Assembly (NCBI RefSeq): GCF_905220415.1
Contig: NC_059539.1
Location: 1,612,001 to 1,676,000 of the forward strand
Source of the DNA: Colias croceus
Lineage: Eukaryota; Arthropoda; Insecta; Lepidoptera; Pieridae
DNA: 64,000 nt
Direction: 5' to 3'
Positions 1 to 9,967 of this stretch are shown in pieces (positions within the stretch are counted from its first letter, which is position 1; every line of letters begins with the position of its first letter). The notes under the pieces are model-generated. The model was not told the origin of the DNA and searched no databases. It saw nothing but the letters and a program-made list of their open reading frames with translations. The position numbers and the translations under genes were made by a program.

Positions 1-139
1 GCATAGACAATGGCAACTCTGTGGTACGTAGACTGTGGTATAGACAAAGATAGACAACGAATCTGTGCAGACAAGTCATGTTGAAGGTTTTAAAAAATCT
101 GAATAATCTTACCAAAAAAGAATTAGAAGAAAAGAGAAA
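1..139. other. AT-rich flank at window start
   Basis: Non-coding sequence. The first 85 bases repeat short words such as TAGACAA and GTAGAC but form no clean tandem array. No ORF or recognised element is visible. Confidence 0.5.
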
Positions 140-381
140 TCCATACTAATATTATAAATGCGAAAGTAACTCTGTCTGTCTGTCTGTTACTCAATCACGC
201 CTTAACTACTGAACCAATTTGCATGAAATTTGGTATAGAGATATTTTGATTCCTGAGAAAGGATATAGGCTACTTTTTACCCCGGAACATAGGATAGGTT
301 TTATCCCGGAAATCCCTCGGGCACGGGAACTATGCGGGTTTTTCTTTGACTTCGCGGGCGAAGCCGCGGGTGGAAAGCTAG
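140..381 (+). mobile_element. Non-autonomous Helitron (Lep1-like)
   Basis: The element starts with TC at 140-141 and ends with CTAG at 378-381, lying between A139 and T382 as expected for Helitron insertion at an AT site. After the start comes CATACTAATATTATAAATG, then GCGAAAGTAACTCTGTCTG with a (GTCT)n microsatellite. Near the 3' end lies the GGGCGAAGCCGCGGG block that can form the terminal hairpin. It is 242 bp with no coding capacity. This is the best-preserved copy of a family present about 15 times here. Transposition would need Rep/helicase from an autonomous element elsewhere. Confidence 0.85.
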
Positions 382-479
382 TATTCAATAAATCGTTTAA
401 ATTTTATAACGATATTCATTTCTACATGCTCTTGAGTAGGTACATAGGTGTAAATTACTCTAATATATTTAGATAATTT

Positions 480-487
480 GGTTGGTG
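480..487. repeat. 8-bp target-site duplication, left copy
   Basis: GGTTGGTG here is repeated exactly at 1306-1313, flanking the element at 488-1305. Eight base pairs is the duplication length made by hAT-superfamily transposases. Confidence 0.8.
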
Positions 488-1305
488 CTTAGATTAAGGA
501 TTGGTCTCCGCGCGCGCGCTACGACTAGATACCGCTCCACCTAAAAACAATAGCTCCGTGAGTGCGGCAACTCAGTTCTGTAGTGTGTGTAAGGCAATTT
601 GTAAGGACGCTAGTGTGTGTGAAGAATTGTACTGCCAGCTATATAAATTTTACCCCATAAATGGGAAATGCTATCTTGGAAAGAAGTTTGAAAAATATTT
701 TTATTTCATTTTGGCCTTGCCGGGAATCGAACCCATGAACATGTGACTCAAATCCACTTGCGATGCCACTATACTATCACAAAGGTTTTTTAAAAGTAAA
801 AAAGCGGTAATAAAAAATACATATAATATAGGTATGAGTCAGTTAAACAAGGTTAAACAGAAATAAATTATTGTTATTATCATTTTTTTTATAATATGCG
901 TTAGTAATAGTATTGAAAAAAAAAAACATTATGAATAAAATAAGTTCAAATTAAAAGTGTGTTTTTGGGATATGCAGTACGGCAACACTAAATGGCGTCG
1001 TATTTTCGTAAACAACATTTTCAAAGTACAGGTGAAATATCGAATAATACGATTATTCCTGGTGGTACGTGATCCCAGTGTCTTTCTTATTATTTGTTGT
1101 ATTTTTTTTAAACAGTTTTATGGCACAAACAGGCATTTTACTTCAGGTTTTGTCCAAAATCTTTAGAAACTATCGGTACTCCACACAATGCTTGTGACAC
1201 GACTGGCTCGGGTACGCCGATTTCGGCGTACTTTTAGTTGCCGCATTTTTCGAGTACGCCGGCGGTATCTAGTCGTAGCGCGCGGAGACCAATCCATAAT
1301 CTAAG
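488..1305. mobile_element. Non-autonomous hAT-like element with ~45-bp inverted repeats
   Basis: The left terminal repeat (488-534) begins CTTAGATTAAGGATTGGTCT and the right one (1262-1305, reverse complement) begins CTTAGATTATGGATTGGTCT. Both continue through a CG-repeat block to GCTACGACTAGATACCG and differ mainly in the number of CG dinucleotides. Exact GGTTGGTG duplications flank the element. The interior has no transposase; the short ORFs inside resemble nothing known. It contains a tRNA-like sequence (712-785) and, near the right end, a perfect hairpin GTACGCCGA-TT-TCGGCGTAC. I infer hAT from the 8-bp duplication. The terminal sequence is not a canonical CAGRG end, so another 8-bp-duplicating superfamily is possible. 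Confidence 0.82.
712..785 (-). pseudogene. tRNA-like sequence (probable tRNA pseudogene)
   Basis: On the minus strand there is an A box TAGTATAGTGG and a perfect B box GGTTCGATTCC (plus 723-733), about 43 bases apart as in a tRNA. A T-arm can form. The acceptor ends pair poorly (about four good pairs), and the anticodon arm can be drawn with UUG only by using a G-U pair. It lies inside the hAT-like element, so it was either captured or is a SINE head. Transcription by RNA polymerase III is possible but unproven. Confidence 0.5.
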
Positions 1306-1313
1306 GGTTGGTG
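1306..1313. repeat. 8-bp target-site duplication, right copy
   Basis: GGTTGGTG, identical to 480-487, directly follows the right terminal repeat. Confidence 0.8.
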
Positions 1314-1350
1314 GTTATTAATAATAATATAATACCTACTATTAACTACC

Positions 1351-1521
1351 TACACTAATACTATAAAGAGGAAAACTTTGTTTGATTGTTTGATTGTAAT
1401 GAATAGGCTCATAAACTACTGGACCTATTAAATTCTTTCACCATTCGCAAGCTATATTACCCACGAGTAATATAGGATAGGTTTTATCCCGGAAATTCCA
1501 CCAGAACGGGAACTAAGCTAG
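1351..1521 (+). mobile_element. Degenerate Helitron relic
   Basis: It starts TACACTAATACTATAAAGAG, has the family word GGATAGGTTTTATCCCGGAA that the copy at 140-381 also carries, and ends AAGCTAG at 1515-1521. The usual GGGCGAAGCC block before the end is eroded, so this is an older copy. Confidence 0.65.
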
Positions 1522-2084
1522 TACTTAATATTAGGGTTTTATTCCGTTGTCAAAACCAACCTTTATATTCACCGTAAAAAAACTAAAAATCGGTCAAAGC
1601 CACACAGAATGAGTATTCGTAATTTTGGTAAAAAAAGGTTAATAAGTTATCAGTAAACTATGACAATGTGATGTTTATGGTAATAGTGTGAGGTTCCGTG
1701 TTCGTATCACGCAATTTTCTTCACTAACATTTCTCGTGGATGGCTTTAGAATAATATTTTTGTTTAGTTATCGTAGGATCTGTTTAAGTTTGTGTATTCT
1801 TTTACACTTGGGAGAAGAATTTACGAACAATTATTGGAACCATTTACTATTATAGGTACCTACCTATACTAATTTACTACATTAAGAATGATCCAGAAAT
1901 GTTCGATTTGTTAATTTGCTTGTGAAAAATGGTTTAATATTGCTTTTCAGATTTTCTCTTCAAATGAGCTAAATAGTATTTTATAGGCGCTTTTTCAGGC
2001 TAAATTTAGGAATGAAAAATATTTCAGTTTGGCTGCAACTTTGCTATTTGCCTATCCTAACTAAAAAACCAAGCTAAACTCAAA
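1522..2084. other. Non-coding, no recognised element
   Basis: AT-rich sequence without a credible ORF. One CTGATAAC motif lies at 1646-1653 on the minus strand. Confidence 0.5.
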
Positions 2085-2160
2085 GTCATTTATTTATTCA
2101 ATTAGACTTCTTCTAGAAGTACTCTTGAATCGTCATAACATATTTTAACATTTACCACCG
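2085..2160 (-). mobile_element. LINE 3'-end remnant
   Basis: On the minus strand this reads GGTAAATGTTAAAATATG, then ATGACGATTCAAGAG, then TCTAATTGAATAAATAAATG and a short TTTGAG tail. The same layout occurs at 6645-6710 and 21684-21785. Tails with an AATAAA-like signal followed by TTTGA(G/T) repeats are common at 3' ends of lepidopteran non-LTR retrotransposons. Only the last ~75 bases remain. Confidence 0.55.
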
Positions 2161-3924
2161 ATTTTTTCCGACCAAAATTTTGTCCCTGTATCCGTATGTA
2201 TAGTCTAGTTCAAACCAGCGCTAAATGAAGATGTCTAGATGCGGACTATAAATCAGAGCGGCCAATAGCCTAGCCCAGACAGTACATCTATATCGATTGC
2301 TATCTCTAATCGCTATCCGAACTTGTATTCATGAATATAGTACAGAATTAATTTGGTCCATGTGTGTTTACTTGATGATTACTATTTCCCGAATTAACCT
2401 TTGATTTATAAATGCAATACTTTTAATGCTGCAATTTGTTTTATTAGCTTTGCGCGCGGTTTAATAGTGTAGTAGGTAACCGCATATAAATTGGCTATGT
2501 GTATAATTTATCTCTGTGTCAAAAATCATCCAGGACAAGTCATCTATTGGATTTCAATTTGTAAAGAAACATACATTTATTTTCATATATTATTAGGTAC
2601 GTTTATAATAGTAGTAAGTAGTATGTGGTAACTATTTAGTCTGTGGTAAAGAATGGATATAATTGACTAAAGTCATTCAGCCAACTTTAACAGCAAAATA
2701 TTTTAACGAAGTTCCTTTTATTGTTATCTGTGAATAAAAAGTCTTTCTATTTGTTATTCAAAATTCAAGACCTCTCATAGAGCCGTGTGGGCGCTGATGA
2801 TATCCATCTAGGTATTGTCAACCGTGCCTAGCTTGTAGTGGGTATGATTCTAGATTTTGTGGGACTTTTAATAGGTGCTTTAATTTTGAAGGCGATAGAT
2901 AGTGTTTTTATTTTATTGATTTTATAATGAAGGATAAGAGAGAAGAGAAGACAAGAATAAAAACATAGCAATACTACGCTTTTATAAAGTTAACGTTTAT
3001 CTAGTGTAGAAAAACGTTTGTGTTTGAAGATGCTGTTTAATAGGAAATTGTCATTAATATTCATCAGGAAATTATTTGTATTGTATTGGGTATATTATCA
3101 ATAGAAGGAATGTAGATGCATATATCCTTTTCAAAAATTCAAAATGATTTCTTTCTTTCATTTAGTCTTCAACAGATTTGTTTTACTAACATATTTTTTG
3201 TCATGTAAATCTTCTATTAGAAAAGTTCCCAATTTTATAAAAGCTCTATCCCTATCGACTTCTAACAAAACAATTTAACAACAAAATACAAAATGTTTAT
3301 TATATATCCCACGTTTCCCAAACGCACAGTCACCCAAGACCCTAGGTCCCGACTTCAGTTAATAGATTCCCGTATCTGTCTGTCTGCCGTGTTGTTCCTT
3401 AGGATTTATTGCCTACAAATCGATTATTACATACACCACCGAGATGGAGGATTTTTAGATTCATTCGATTTGTTCGTTCGTTTGCGATTTACGCGTTAAT
3501 AAGTTAAAATAATATCGTAGAGACAAATAGTTTTAATTAACTATTGGTATGTTCTTTGGTTTTATTTTATGAAAGGTCAAAGGATTATTTTAGCTGTGTG
3601 GAATTTGTGTAGGTACATACTGATAGTTTTACTGTGTGTGTATTTTTTATATTTTAATGCAAGTATAGAGATGTTTCTTGTTGATGTTTGGTCGTCACAC
3701 CTTTGTGCACAAATTGATAATGTGGATGATTCTGGCAGAAGTAAGGAATGTATAAATTTTTTTATAGCTTTAAAATTAAATATACACTATAGTGAGAATT
3801 GTTTTGTTAGGCAGGCAGTACATTGGAAAAACTACTGCTTTCAATCAAGAGAGATGTAGCCAAATCTAACCCAAAATTCTTACCATCCTAAAATTAGCCA
3901 TCTATATTCATTGCAGATCTACTA
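2161..3924. other. Non-coding, nothing recognised
   Basis: Short open frames at 3293-3499 and 3569-3859 have AT-driven composition, no recognisable domain and no convincing splice context. I treat them as chance. Confidence 0.5.
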
Positions 3925-4100
3925 GATACACTCGAGCGCAATAATACATCAAAGCTTTGATAACTGACGTAAATATATTGAAGAGCAGATAAACAGACAG
4001 ACGGCACGTTATCGTTAATGCGTCTAATCGGTTCGTTATCTCCGCTAAATATAAAACTGAAGGCTTATCAAGTTTGAGTGCGTTCCCATTGTGAGGACTT
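3925..4100. promoter_or_regulatory. Candidate GATA-factor regulatory island E1
   Basis: Five GATA cores on mixed strands fall within about 130 bases: TTGATAAC, AGATAAA, GTTATCG, GTTATCTCC and CTTATCAAG. The word GTTATCTCCGCT is shared with the island at 8820-8945. GC content is higher than the flanks. Clustering of GATA cores is typical of insect enhancers, but function here is inference. Confidence 0.35.
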
Positions 4101-4560
4101 TTTGTGCGAGACGAAAGCTACGTTTGGAAACAATCTTGGTCAGTATTTTTTAGCTAGATTTTTAACAAATTAAGTAAAAGAAGAAAGGTGGAAAGGTTTT
4201 GGTTCTTAACTAATAGAGTTTAGATTCGGATATAAATATAAAATTACAGACCCTTGAAGTTATGTAAATCGATTATTTATAGAGTTAGTAACTTTTGGCT
4301 TGAATTGACCAAGAAATGTTGGAATACTGGTACGTACGTATGGACAAACTAATTTATTATGGTTACATGTCATGTTCTAGAAAGTTAGATACAATATATT
4401 TTCCTGATTTGTGTTTTATGTAATTGGCAGTAAGTCGGTCTCTATTATACACAAGCAATAGTTTAAAAAGACGTAGGTCCTTACCTAAACCTCATTCAAA
4501 AACAAAGAAGAACGCTGTTACATTACCGTGAAGATGGATTGTTGTTGTGTATAGTAACAA
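4101..4560. other. Non-coding, nothing recognised
   Basis: AT-rich sequence with no ORF or repeat I can name. Confidence 0.45.
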
Positions 4561-4650
4561 ATCGTTTATTTATTTATTTATAATAAATACAAAAGAAAGG
4601 CATAATTTTTACAAGAGGCGGCCTTATTGCTAATACATCATTACGTAATT
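4561..4650 (-). mobile_element. LINE 3'-end remnant with TAAA tail
   Basis: The minus strand reads TATTAGCAATAAGGCCGCCT, then TTGTATTTATTATAAATAAA and an ATAA repeat tail. The block AATAAGGCCGCC is a recurring word in lepidopteran LINE 3' ends; a related block (ATAAGACCGCC) is in 16404-16560. Only the last ~90 bases remain. Confidence 0.55.
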
Positions 4651-5216
4651 GACACTTAAAAGCTTACAAAATAACTCATCCTCGTCCCATTTGTACAAAC
4701 AAGCCTTATCATATTCTCCAAGTAAATACAAAGACATATCACGAATGCCGATAGAAAACTGCATCGAGTTTCACGACTCACGCCAATTTGGTTCGCGTGA
4801 GTTACCAATGTACGAATATTTGCAACCTAATTTGCAATAACGTGATTTTATTATCTACTGATAGCTTTGGTGTTGACATCGCTACCGTAATTGATTTATT
4901 CCTCTGGTACGGAAATATCGGAGGGAATATAGTTGTAAGATATAAGTAATTGAATATGCTGCACAGAAGGTTTTCCTTTTAAAACCTTCTCCTGTAGATC
5001 CTCTTTGTGTGGTTTGAGCTCTATTAAAACCCCGTGAATCCGTGATATATCCTTAAAAAAATAAAACTTTATTTAGATTTTTTCAGCTAATGTTTATTTG
5101 TTTTAATTTAATTAATTTCCGTGCTTTTTAGAGAGCTTACCATCGTTGTACCTAAATCCGTGAGTTTTCAAATGAAACAAAGTGATATATACTTTTACTA
5201 CAGTTGGTTTATTATA
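4651..5216. other. Non-coding, nothing recognised
   Basis: A 63-codon open frame at 4649-4840 has no recognisable domain and lacks support as an exon. Confidence 0.4.
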
Positions 5217-6139
5217 TACACACCGGCACAATTAGCGGAACAAAAAAAAAAGTGAGACTATGAGATAATAACGCATATATTTGACGAAAATGTAATTAGA
5301 TACAAAATAACAACTTGATTAACATCTTTTAACAACGACTTTGAAAAGTCTTCGTTATTTTTTATTGAAAAATTAAGAAATTTGAAATAAGTGAAATTTT
5401 TAGATGATTATGAACCATCACAAAAAAATAAAAAAAGTAAGCATTAAATGATTTGACAATAAAATTAAAGCAAAATTAATAACGTGTGTTTCCCCCTCTT
5501 GCTCTGATTACGGTTTCCATTCGTCTGGGCTTGCTACAGATTATGTTATCGATGATTTCTTGAGGCAACCGCTCCCACTTCTCAAGTAATTCGTTTCCAA
5601 GTTCATTCAGATTGTTGGAGGGTGGCATTCTGGATTTAACCCTTCTTTTTAGCAAGTCCCAGACATGCTTTATCGGATTCATATCGGGGGAATTTGCTGG
5701 CCACTGCATCACCGGTATACCTACGTGGCTCAGATATGCCTGTACCGATTGTGCACTATGAGCACGAGCATTATCTTGCATTAGAATAAAGTAGTCACCA
5801 ATAAATGGGGCAAATGGTACAACATGTTCTTCTTAAATGTCTCTGATGTATCTATCTGCTGTCATGGTCCCTCCTATGACTATCAATAACTCCGTGCGAG
5901 CTCTCAAACATATCCCTCCCCAAACCATTATCGAGCCGCCACCATAAGCCACTGTGTGTTCAAAATTAGACTATATTTGGCGTTCTCCTCTGTGTCTCCA
6001 TATTCGCTGTCTCCCATTGATCTGTTTTAAAAGAAGTCTGCACTCATCAGTAAAGAGAACCTGCTGCCATTCGTTCAAATCCCAGACGATGTTCTCGCGT
6101 ATCGGTTTCTGTTCCGCTAATTGTGCCGGTGTGTGTATA
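5217..6139 (-). mobile_element. Defective Tc1-family transposon with both terminal repeats
   Basis: Inverted ends share CACACCGGCACAATTAGCGG: left from 5219, right ending near 6133, each next to TA-rich sequence as expected for TA-targeting Tc1/mariner elements. At about 920 bp it is shorter than the usual ~1.6 kb. The transposase on the minus strand lacks its N-terminal DNA-binding region: the right terminal repeat runs almost directly into codons just before the first catalytic aspartate. The copy is therefore internally deleted as well as mutated. Confidence 0.85.
5476..6108 (-). pseudogene. Tc1-family transposase fragment, inactivated
   Basis: Reading down the minus strand from about 6108, the frame shows VLFTDECR (first catalytic Asp at 6046-6048), GGGSIMVWGGI, then MQDNARAH (second Asp at 5773-5775), WPANSPDMNP and HVWDLLKRRV. 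Two in-frame stops interrupt it: TAG at 5971-5973 and TAA at 5833-5835. The third catalytic position, 34 residues after the second Asp (DD34E spacing), is Lys (AAG, 5668-5670) instead of Glu. The N-terminal helix-turn-helix domains are missing. The last 101 codons remain open. Nothing here can support transposition. Confidence 0.9.
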
Positions 6140-6644
6140 TTACTTAAATTAAACGAATAATTTTACAAGAAAAACGTCTCGTATTAAAATGAAAACCGAC
6201 ACCGTCCGGACTTCACAAATCCCAAAATTTCTTGAAATCTTTCATATCTCCCAGACATATTTATTGCCTAATTACAAAATCGTATTGTTGCAGTTTATTA
6301 TTTATATACGTGAGATATCAAGTTTTATGGTTTCTGATAAAGTTGCATGCTAATGGGCTTTTTTGCTTGGGGATACAGAACTGCAGTAGATTTTGTGATT
6401 ATTCCGATGCTTTAGATTAGTATTTTTAAAGGGATATTTACCTACATATTGTTTCAATATACTTTTTAACAAAATATATAAGAAAAACATGTCTTTTGTT
6501 TGTAATCTTGATCTTTAGTAGTATATAGGCACCTACTCTCTCTTTGATATAATAAAAAATAAGACTTTACTTATTGCAATAAGGAAAGTGTATTATTATG
6601 AAGATGCATTATACATTACTTGTGTTTTCTTATCAATTCATAAG
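6140..6644. other. Non-coding, nothing recognised
   Basis: AT-rich sequence without a supported gene. Confidence 0.45.
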
Positions 6645-6710
6645 TGAACTCAAACATTTATTTTTTCAACTAGACTTAATTAAGAAGCACTTATGAATCG
6701 CCAAAATACA
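6645..6710 (-). mobile_element. LINE 3'-end remnant
   Basis: This resembles the tails at 2085-2160 and 21684-21785: AACTCAAACATTTATTTTTT on the plus strand, then CAACTAGACTTAATTAAGAA, then GAATCG. It is the most diverged of the three. Confidence 0.45.
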
Positions 6711-7589
6711 AAAAAATACTAATTTACCAACCACCTTTAATTACCAAACACGCTATACAGCCTCTCTGTTCAGCAAATATTTTAGAAAATGTGGCTACCA
6801 GTCTATCCCCATACAAAAATACACCACTCTGTTATTTAAGCAAATCTTTTCCCAGTCAGTCTAGCTCCCGTACAAAAAAAGCCTAACACTATTCGCAACC
6901 GTGTGCATTGGTGCAAAATAAAAGTGGTGTGTGGCGCTCGATAAGGGCTATGATGGATGCACTGTGCTGATAACAGAAAGGTGCGACTGTAATTGAAAAG
7001 CTGGCAATATTGCTCTGAGAACGCTTCATGTTTTGTGTATGTACCTCAGTATGTACTGTTCTTTATTAGTCTATGGTTGGTGTAAACGTGGTCTTGATTT
7101 AGTATCTAATTTCGGTAGTGTAAATGAATTCTGAAATAATTGTTACTTGCACATATTGTATGTTATTTATATTGGAAAATAATGAAATCTTTATGGAAGT
7201 AACACAAAACCCACTGTTTTGTCTAAATTATTATTGGTTTATTGCATATATTGTCTTTTTATGGTTTTACTTATACATGATAATTCTAAAACAGCATTTC
7301 TACATGGTTAACACATACAGTTTTTAAAAAACAGATGAGGATTTTTGCTACAATAGAATTCCTTGAATACCGCATTCAATTCCTCACAGACACTTCCATT
7401 TACTAAATTAAAATTACTATCAATATAATTAGTAAACACTAAAAAAACAATTTATCAAATAAATAAACTATAACATTTAATCTACGAGCATTATCAAATT
7501 CCGAAAACACTCCAAACAGCTGTGCACATCTTATCACAAATAAGTGACGTCATAAAACATGTTTTCATATAGCTTTTTAGCATAGCTAA
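6711..7589. other. Non-coding with a GATA pair at 6938-6975
   Basis: A GC-richer patch at 6895-6990 holds CTCGATAAGG and CTGATAAC (6967-6974). A perfect CRE palindrome TGACGTCA is at 7545-7552. The 67-codon frame at 7124-7327 is AT-rich and hydrophobic by composition; I do not call it. Confidence 0.35.
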
Positions 7590-7700
7590 GGACTCGATAA
7601 GCTCGCAATTTGAATCATACACCGATTTCGTTTGTCCGTCCGTATCTCTGAAAGCACTCTGCCTTATCGAGTTTTATCAATATTAGGGCGGCCACATGCG
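7590..7700 (+). promoter_or_regulatory. Candidate GATA regulatory island E2 (paralogue of E3)
   Basis: Contains CTCGATAAGC, CTTATCGAG and TTTATCAAT. From TTTGAATCATACACCGATTT onward it aligns with the island at 8820-8945: both continue to CGTATC-CT-AAAGCACTC, then a GATA core, and end near GGGCG. This shared order over about 100 bases suggests duplication of one regulatory module. Confidence 0.4.
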
Positions 7701-7897
7701 ACGTCTCTATATTTGGTACTTAACTTGTGAACAAATTGTCATGGTTTATATCTTGGATGTGCTTGGTAACAATTAGAAAGGATGAAAGTTTGTTGTTTAT
7801 GGTATTTAATAGGCTTATAATGAGAGAAGCTATGTTTTACAGAAATCAATCCAGAGGATAAAAGTGAACTATAATATTGGTAGTTAATGATGTTAGA
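7701..7897. other. Non-coding spacer
   Basis: Nothing recognised. Confidence 0.4.
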
Positions 7898-8402
7898 TAA
7901 ACATGTAGTGATGCAACGAATACTACTTTTACGAATACGAATACGAATATTAAACCTACTATTCGGCGAATACGAATACGAATATCTCGCCTTGGTAATA
8001 AAAGACTTATTTATTTAATACATGTTTACTCTTCTAATAATTAAAATTTACAATAGGCTAATTTTTATTTAAAAAACATAAAATTCGTTGATTTTCTGGT
8101 TTTAGGCGATTTTTTTTCAGTCTGGATGTTTCCAGCCGTTGAAAAAAGTCTTTCCGAAGCAACTGTACATGGCTTCAGTGAACAATATTTTTCAGACTTG
8201 GAAAACGGTTGTTGCGGTTAAGGGCCTCTGCACACGCCATATTTTTACGCGCGATTTTTAAATCTGTAGTAAATAGAGTTGCGTACAAAAATATTCGTTT
8301 TTAAATATTTGTATATTCGCCGAATACGAATATTCGGTAAATGTCTACTATTCGGCGAATACGAATATTCGTATTCGTATTCGTTGCATCACTATAAACA
8401 TG
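7898..8402. mobile_element. hAT MITE with 8-bp target duplication
   Basis: The element is 7906-8394 (489 bp). Its ends are TAGTGATGCAACGAATAC and the reverse complement GTATTCGTTGCATCACTA. Exact TAAACATG duplications lie at 7898-7905 and 8395-8402, giving the 8-bp hAT signature. Subterminal regions are packed with ACGAATACGAAT repeats and CGGCGAATACGAATATTCG, likely transposase-binding sites. There is no transposase, so it is non-autonomous. Confidence 0.9.
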
Positions 8403-8819
8403 TATTGCATGCATTTGGTGAAATCAGGATTACATATAAGTGCATACATTTTATTTGAAAATTGTTTACCCATAAATTGTCGAATCATTTTTGGAATAAC
8501 TACAATACAATTTATGAACAAAAGTACTAATAGGTACTTCTTTATCTCTCGAAAGATGTCGCATAATAAAAAATTAAAAATATATGAATAAGGATATTAT
8601 TATACAAGCTATTTGTGATATTTATCGTTATCCTCTTTAAACATTAAAATTGCCAGCCTGAACTGTAACTAGTTAATTTATAGTCTCCTCTCTATAAAAA
8701 CTAGTTTAAAAAAGTCACAATAACATCGTGTCCACACCACACTTCGCTCCAAAAGCATGTGTTCAATATCATCAGTACATGCGTATTAATAATTCATACA
8801 TCGAGTAATATAAATTAAA
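8403..8819. other. Non-coding, nothing recognised
   Basis: A 63-codon frame at 8400-8591 overlaps the target duplication and has no family resemblance; not called. Confidence 0.4.
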
Positions 8820-8945
8820 AGACGTTTTGAATCATACACCAATTTCAACCACACGACTCGACGTATCGCTCAAAGCACTCAGAGTTATCTCCGCTGACTT
8901 TATCTTAGTTTTAAGGGCGTCTACGTACTTTGCGATGTGGGAAAT
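8820..8945 (+). promoter_or_regulatory. Candidate GATA regulatory island E3
   Basis: Contains TTTGAATCATACACCAATTT, CGTATCGCTCAAAGCACTCA, GTTATCTCCGCTGACTTTATC and AAGGGCGT. It aligns with E2 at 7590-7700 and shares GTTATCTCCGCT with E1 near 4040. Two GATA cores are 9-10 bases apart. Confidence 0.4.
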
Positions 8946-9919
8946 TGTTTATGATATTGGTTAGTCTTATATGTATGGTAAGTACGCTTTTAGGTGTTTG
9001 ATTTATATGCATTTGACATAACAATGTTTGTAGATAATTGGAAGTTAAGGTGGTCAATTTATCATGGGAATGAAATACTAATTAAAATCATTCTAGAAAG
9101 TGCACCATGGTTAATATAGTATAAGCATTTAAGTTCGTAACGAATTGTGACATCTGAATTAACATAGAAGAAATAAATTTATCGAGTTCAGTCGTTAAGG
9201 AATCGTTAATCATCCTTTAAACTGTATTGTACTGAATCTTAACTATCCACAACTCTATAAACTATTACAAATATAATGTACATAATACATACATACCGTT
9301 TCAATGCTGTATTCCAAATCCACCACTTCAAAACGATATCAACCTATCACACAATAACATTACAAACATTGAATTTCTTCAACTAAAAAGACTAGCAAAG
9401 TTGCTCAAACCCTAGCGAAAAGCTGCGCAACATTCCTGAGCCTCGCGTGCACCCCGCCTTATTTTATAATGGCAAAGTGATTCATTTGTCTCACAGTTAT
9501 CCGAATGTTTTAAGCTTATCCAGCGATAGCGCGGATGGAGGCAGGAATGAATGTCCCACTGTGGACCTGATAACGGCCATTAGGTGCTATACGTGCACAT
9601 AATTAATACGAAAAATAATCGCGCCTTGTGTTGGCTGAGGTGATGGTTAACTAGACATGTTTTAAACAGGAATCCTTAATTATTATGACTGTGTGTTTAC
9701 TATTTATACTAATTTTTTTCCATAATAAAAAGGTAGAGAATGTCTCAAAACACAAATTAAACGAAAATTAAATTATTAGAATTTATTTAAATTGTCAATT
9801 TTAGAAGGAAGACTAAAATTAATTAGATTTGAATACGACAATATGATATTTAAAATGGAATTAAAGCTGAATTAGATGATAAATATTCTGTTTAAACGCC
9901 TGTTTAAGAGGGCTTATTC
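8946..9919. other. Non-coding with a GATA patch at 9510-9580
   Basis: A GC-richer patch (about 9420-9610) holds CTTATCCAGCGATAGCG and CTGATAAC (9567-9574). Otherwise AT-rich and without a supported gene. Confidence 0.35.
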
Positions 9920-9941
9920 AATTTAACGCAAGTCAAAATCT

Positions 9942-9967
9942 CCGCGATCTATTACGATAGATCGCGG
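9942..9967. other. Perfect 11-bp stem-loop
   Basis: CCGCGATCTAT, a TACG loop, then ATAGATCGCGG. Outer CGCAAG and CTTGCG (from 9927 and 9968) can extend the pairing after a bulge on the 5' side. It begins a GC-rich patch running to about 10080. It could be a protein-binding dyad, a structured RNA or a transposon end; I cannot tell which. Confidence 0.5.
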
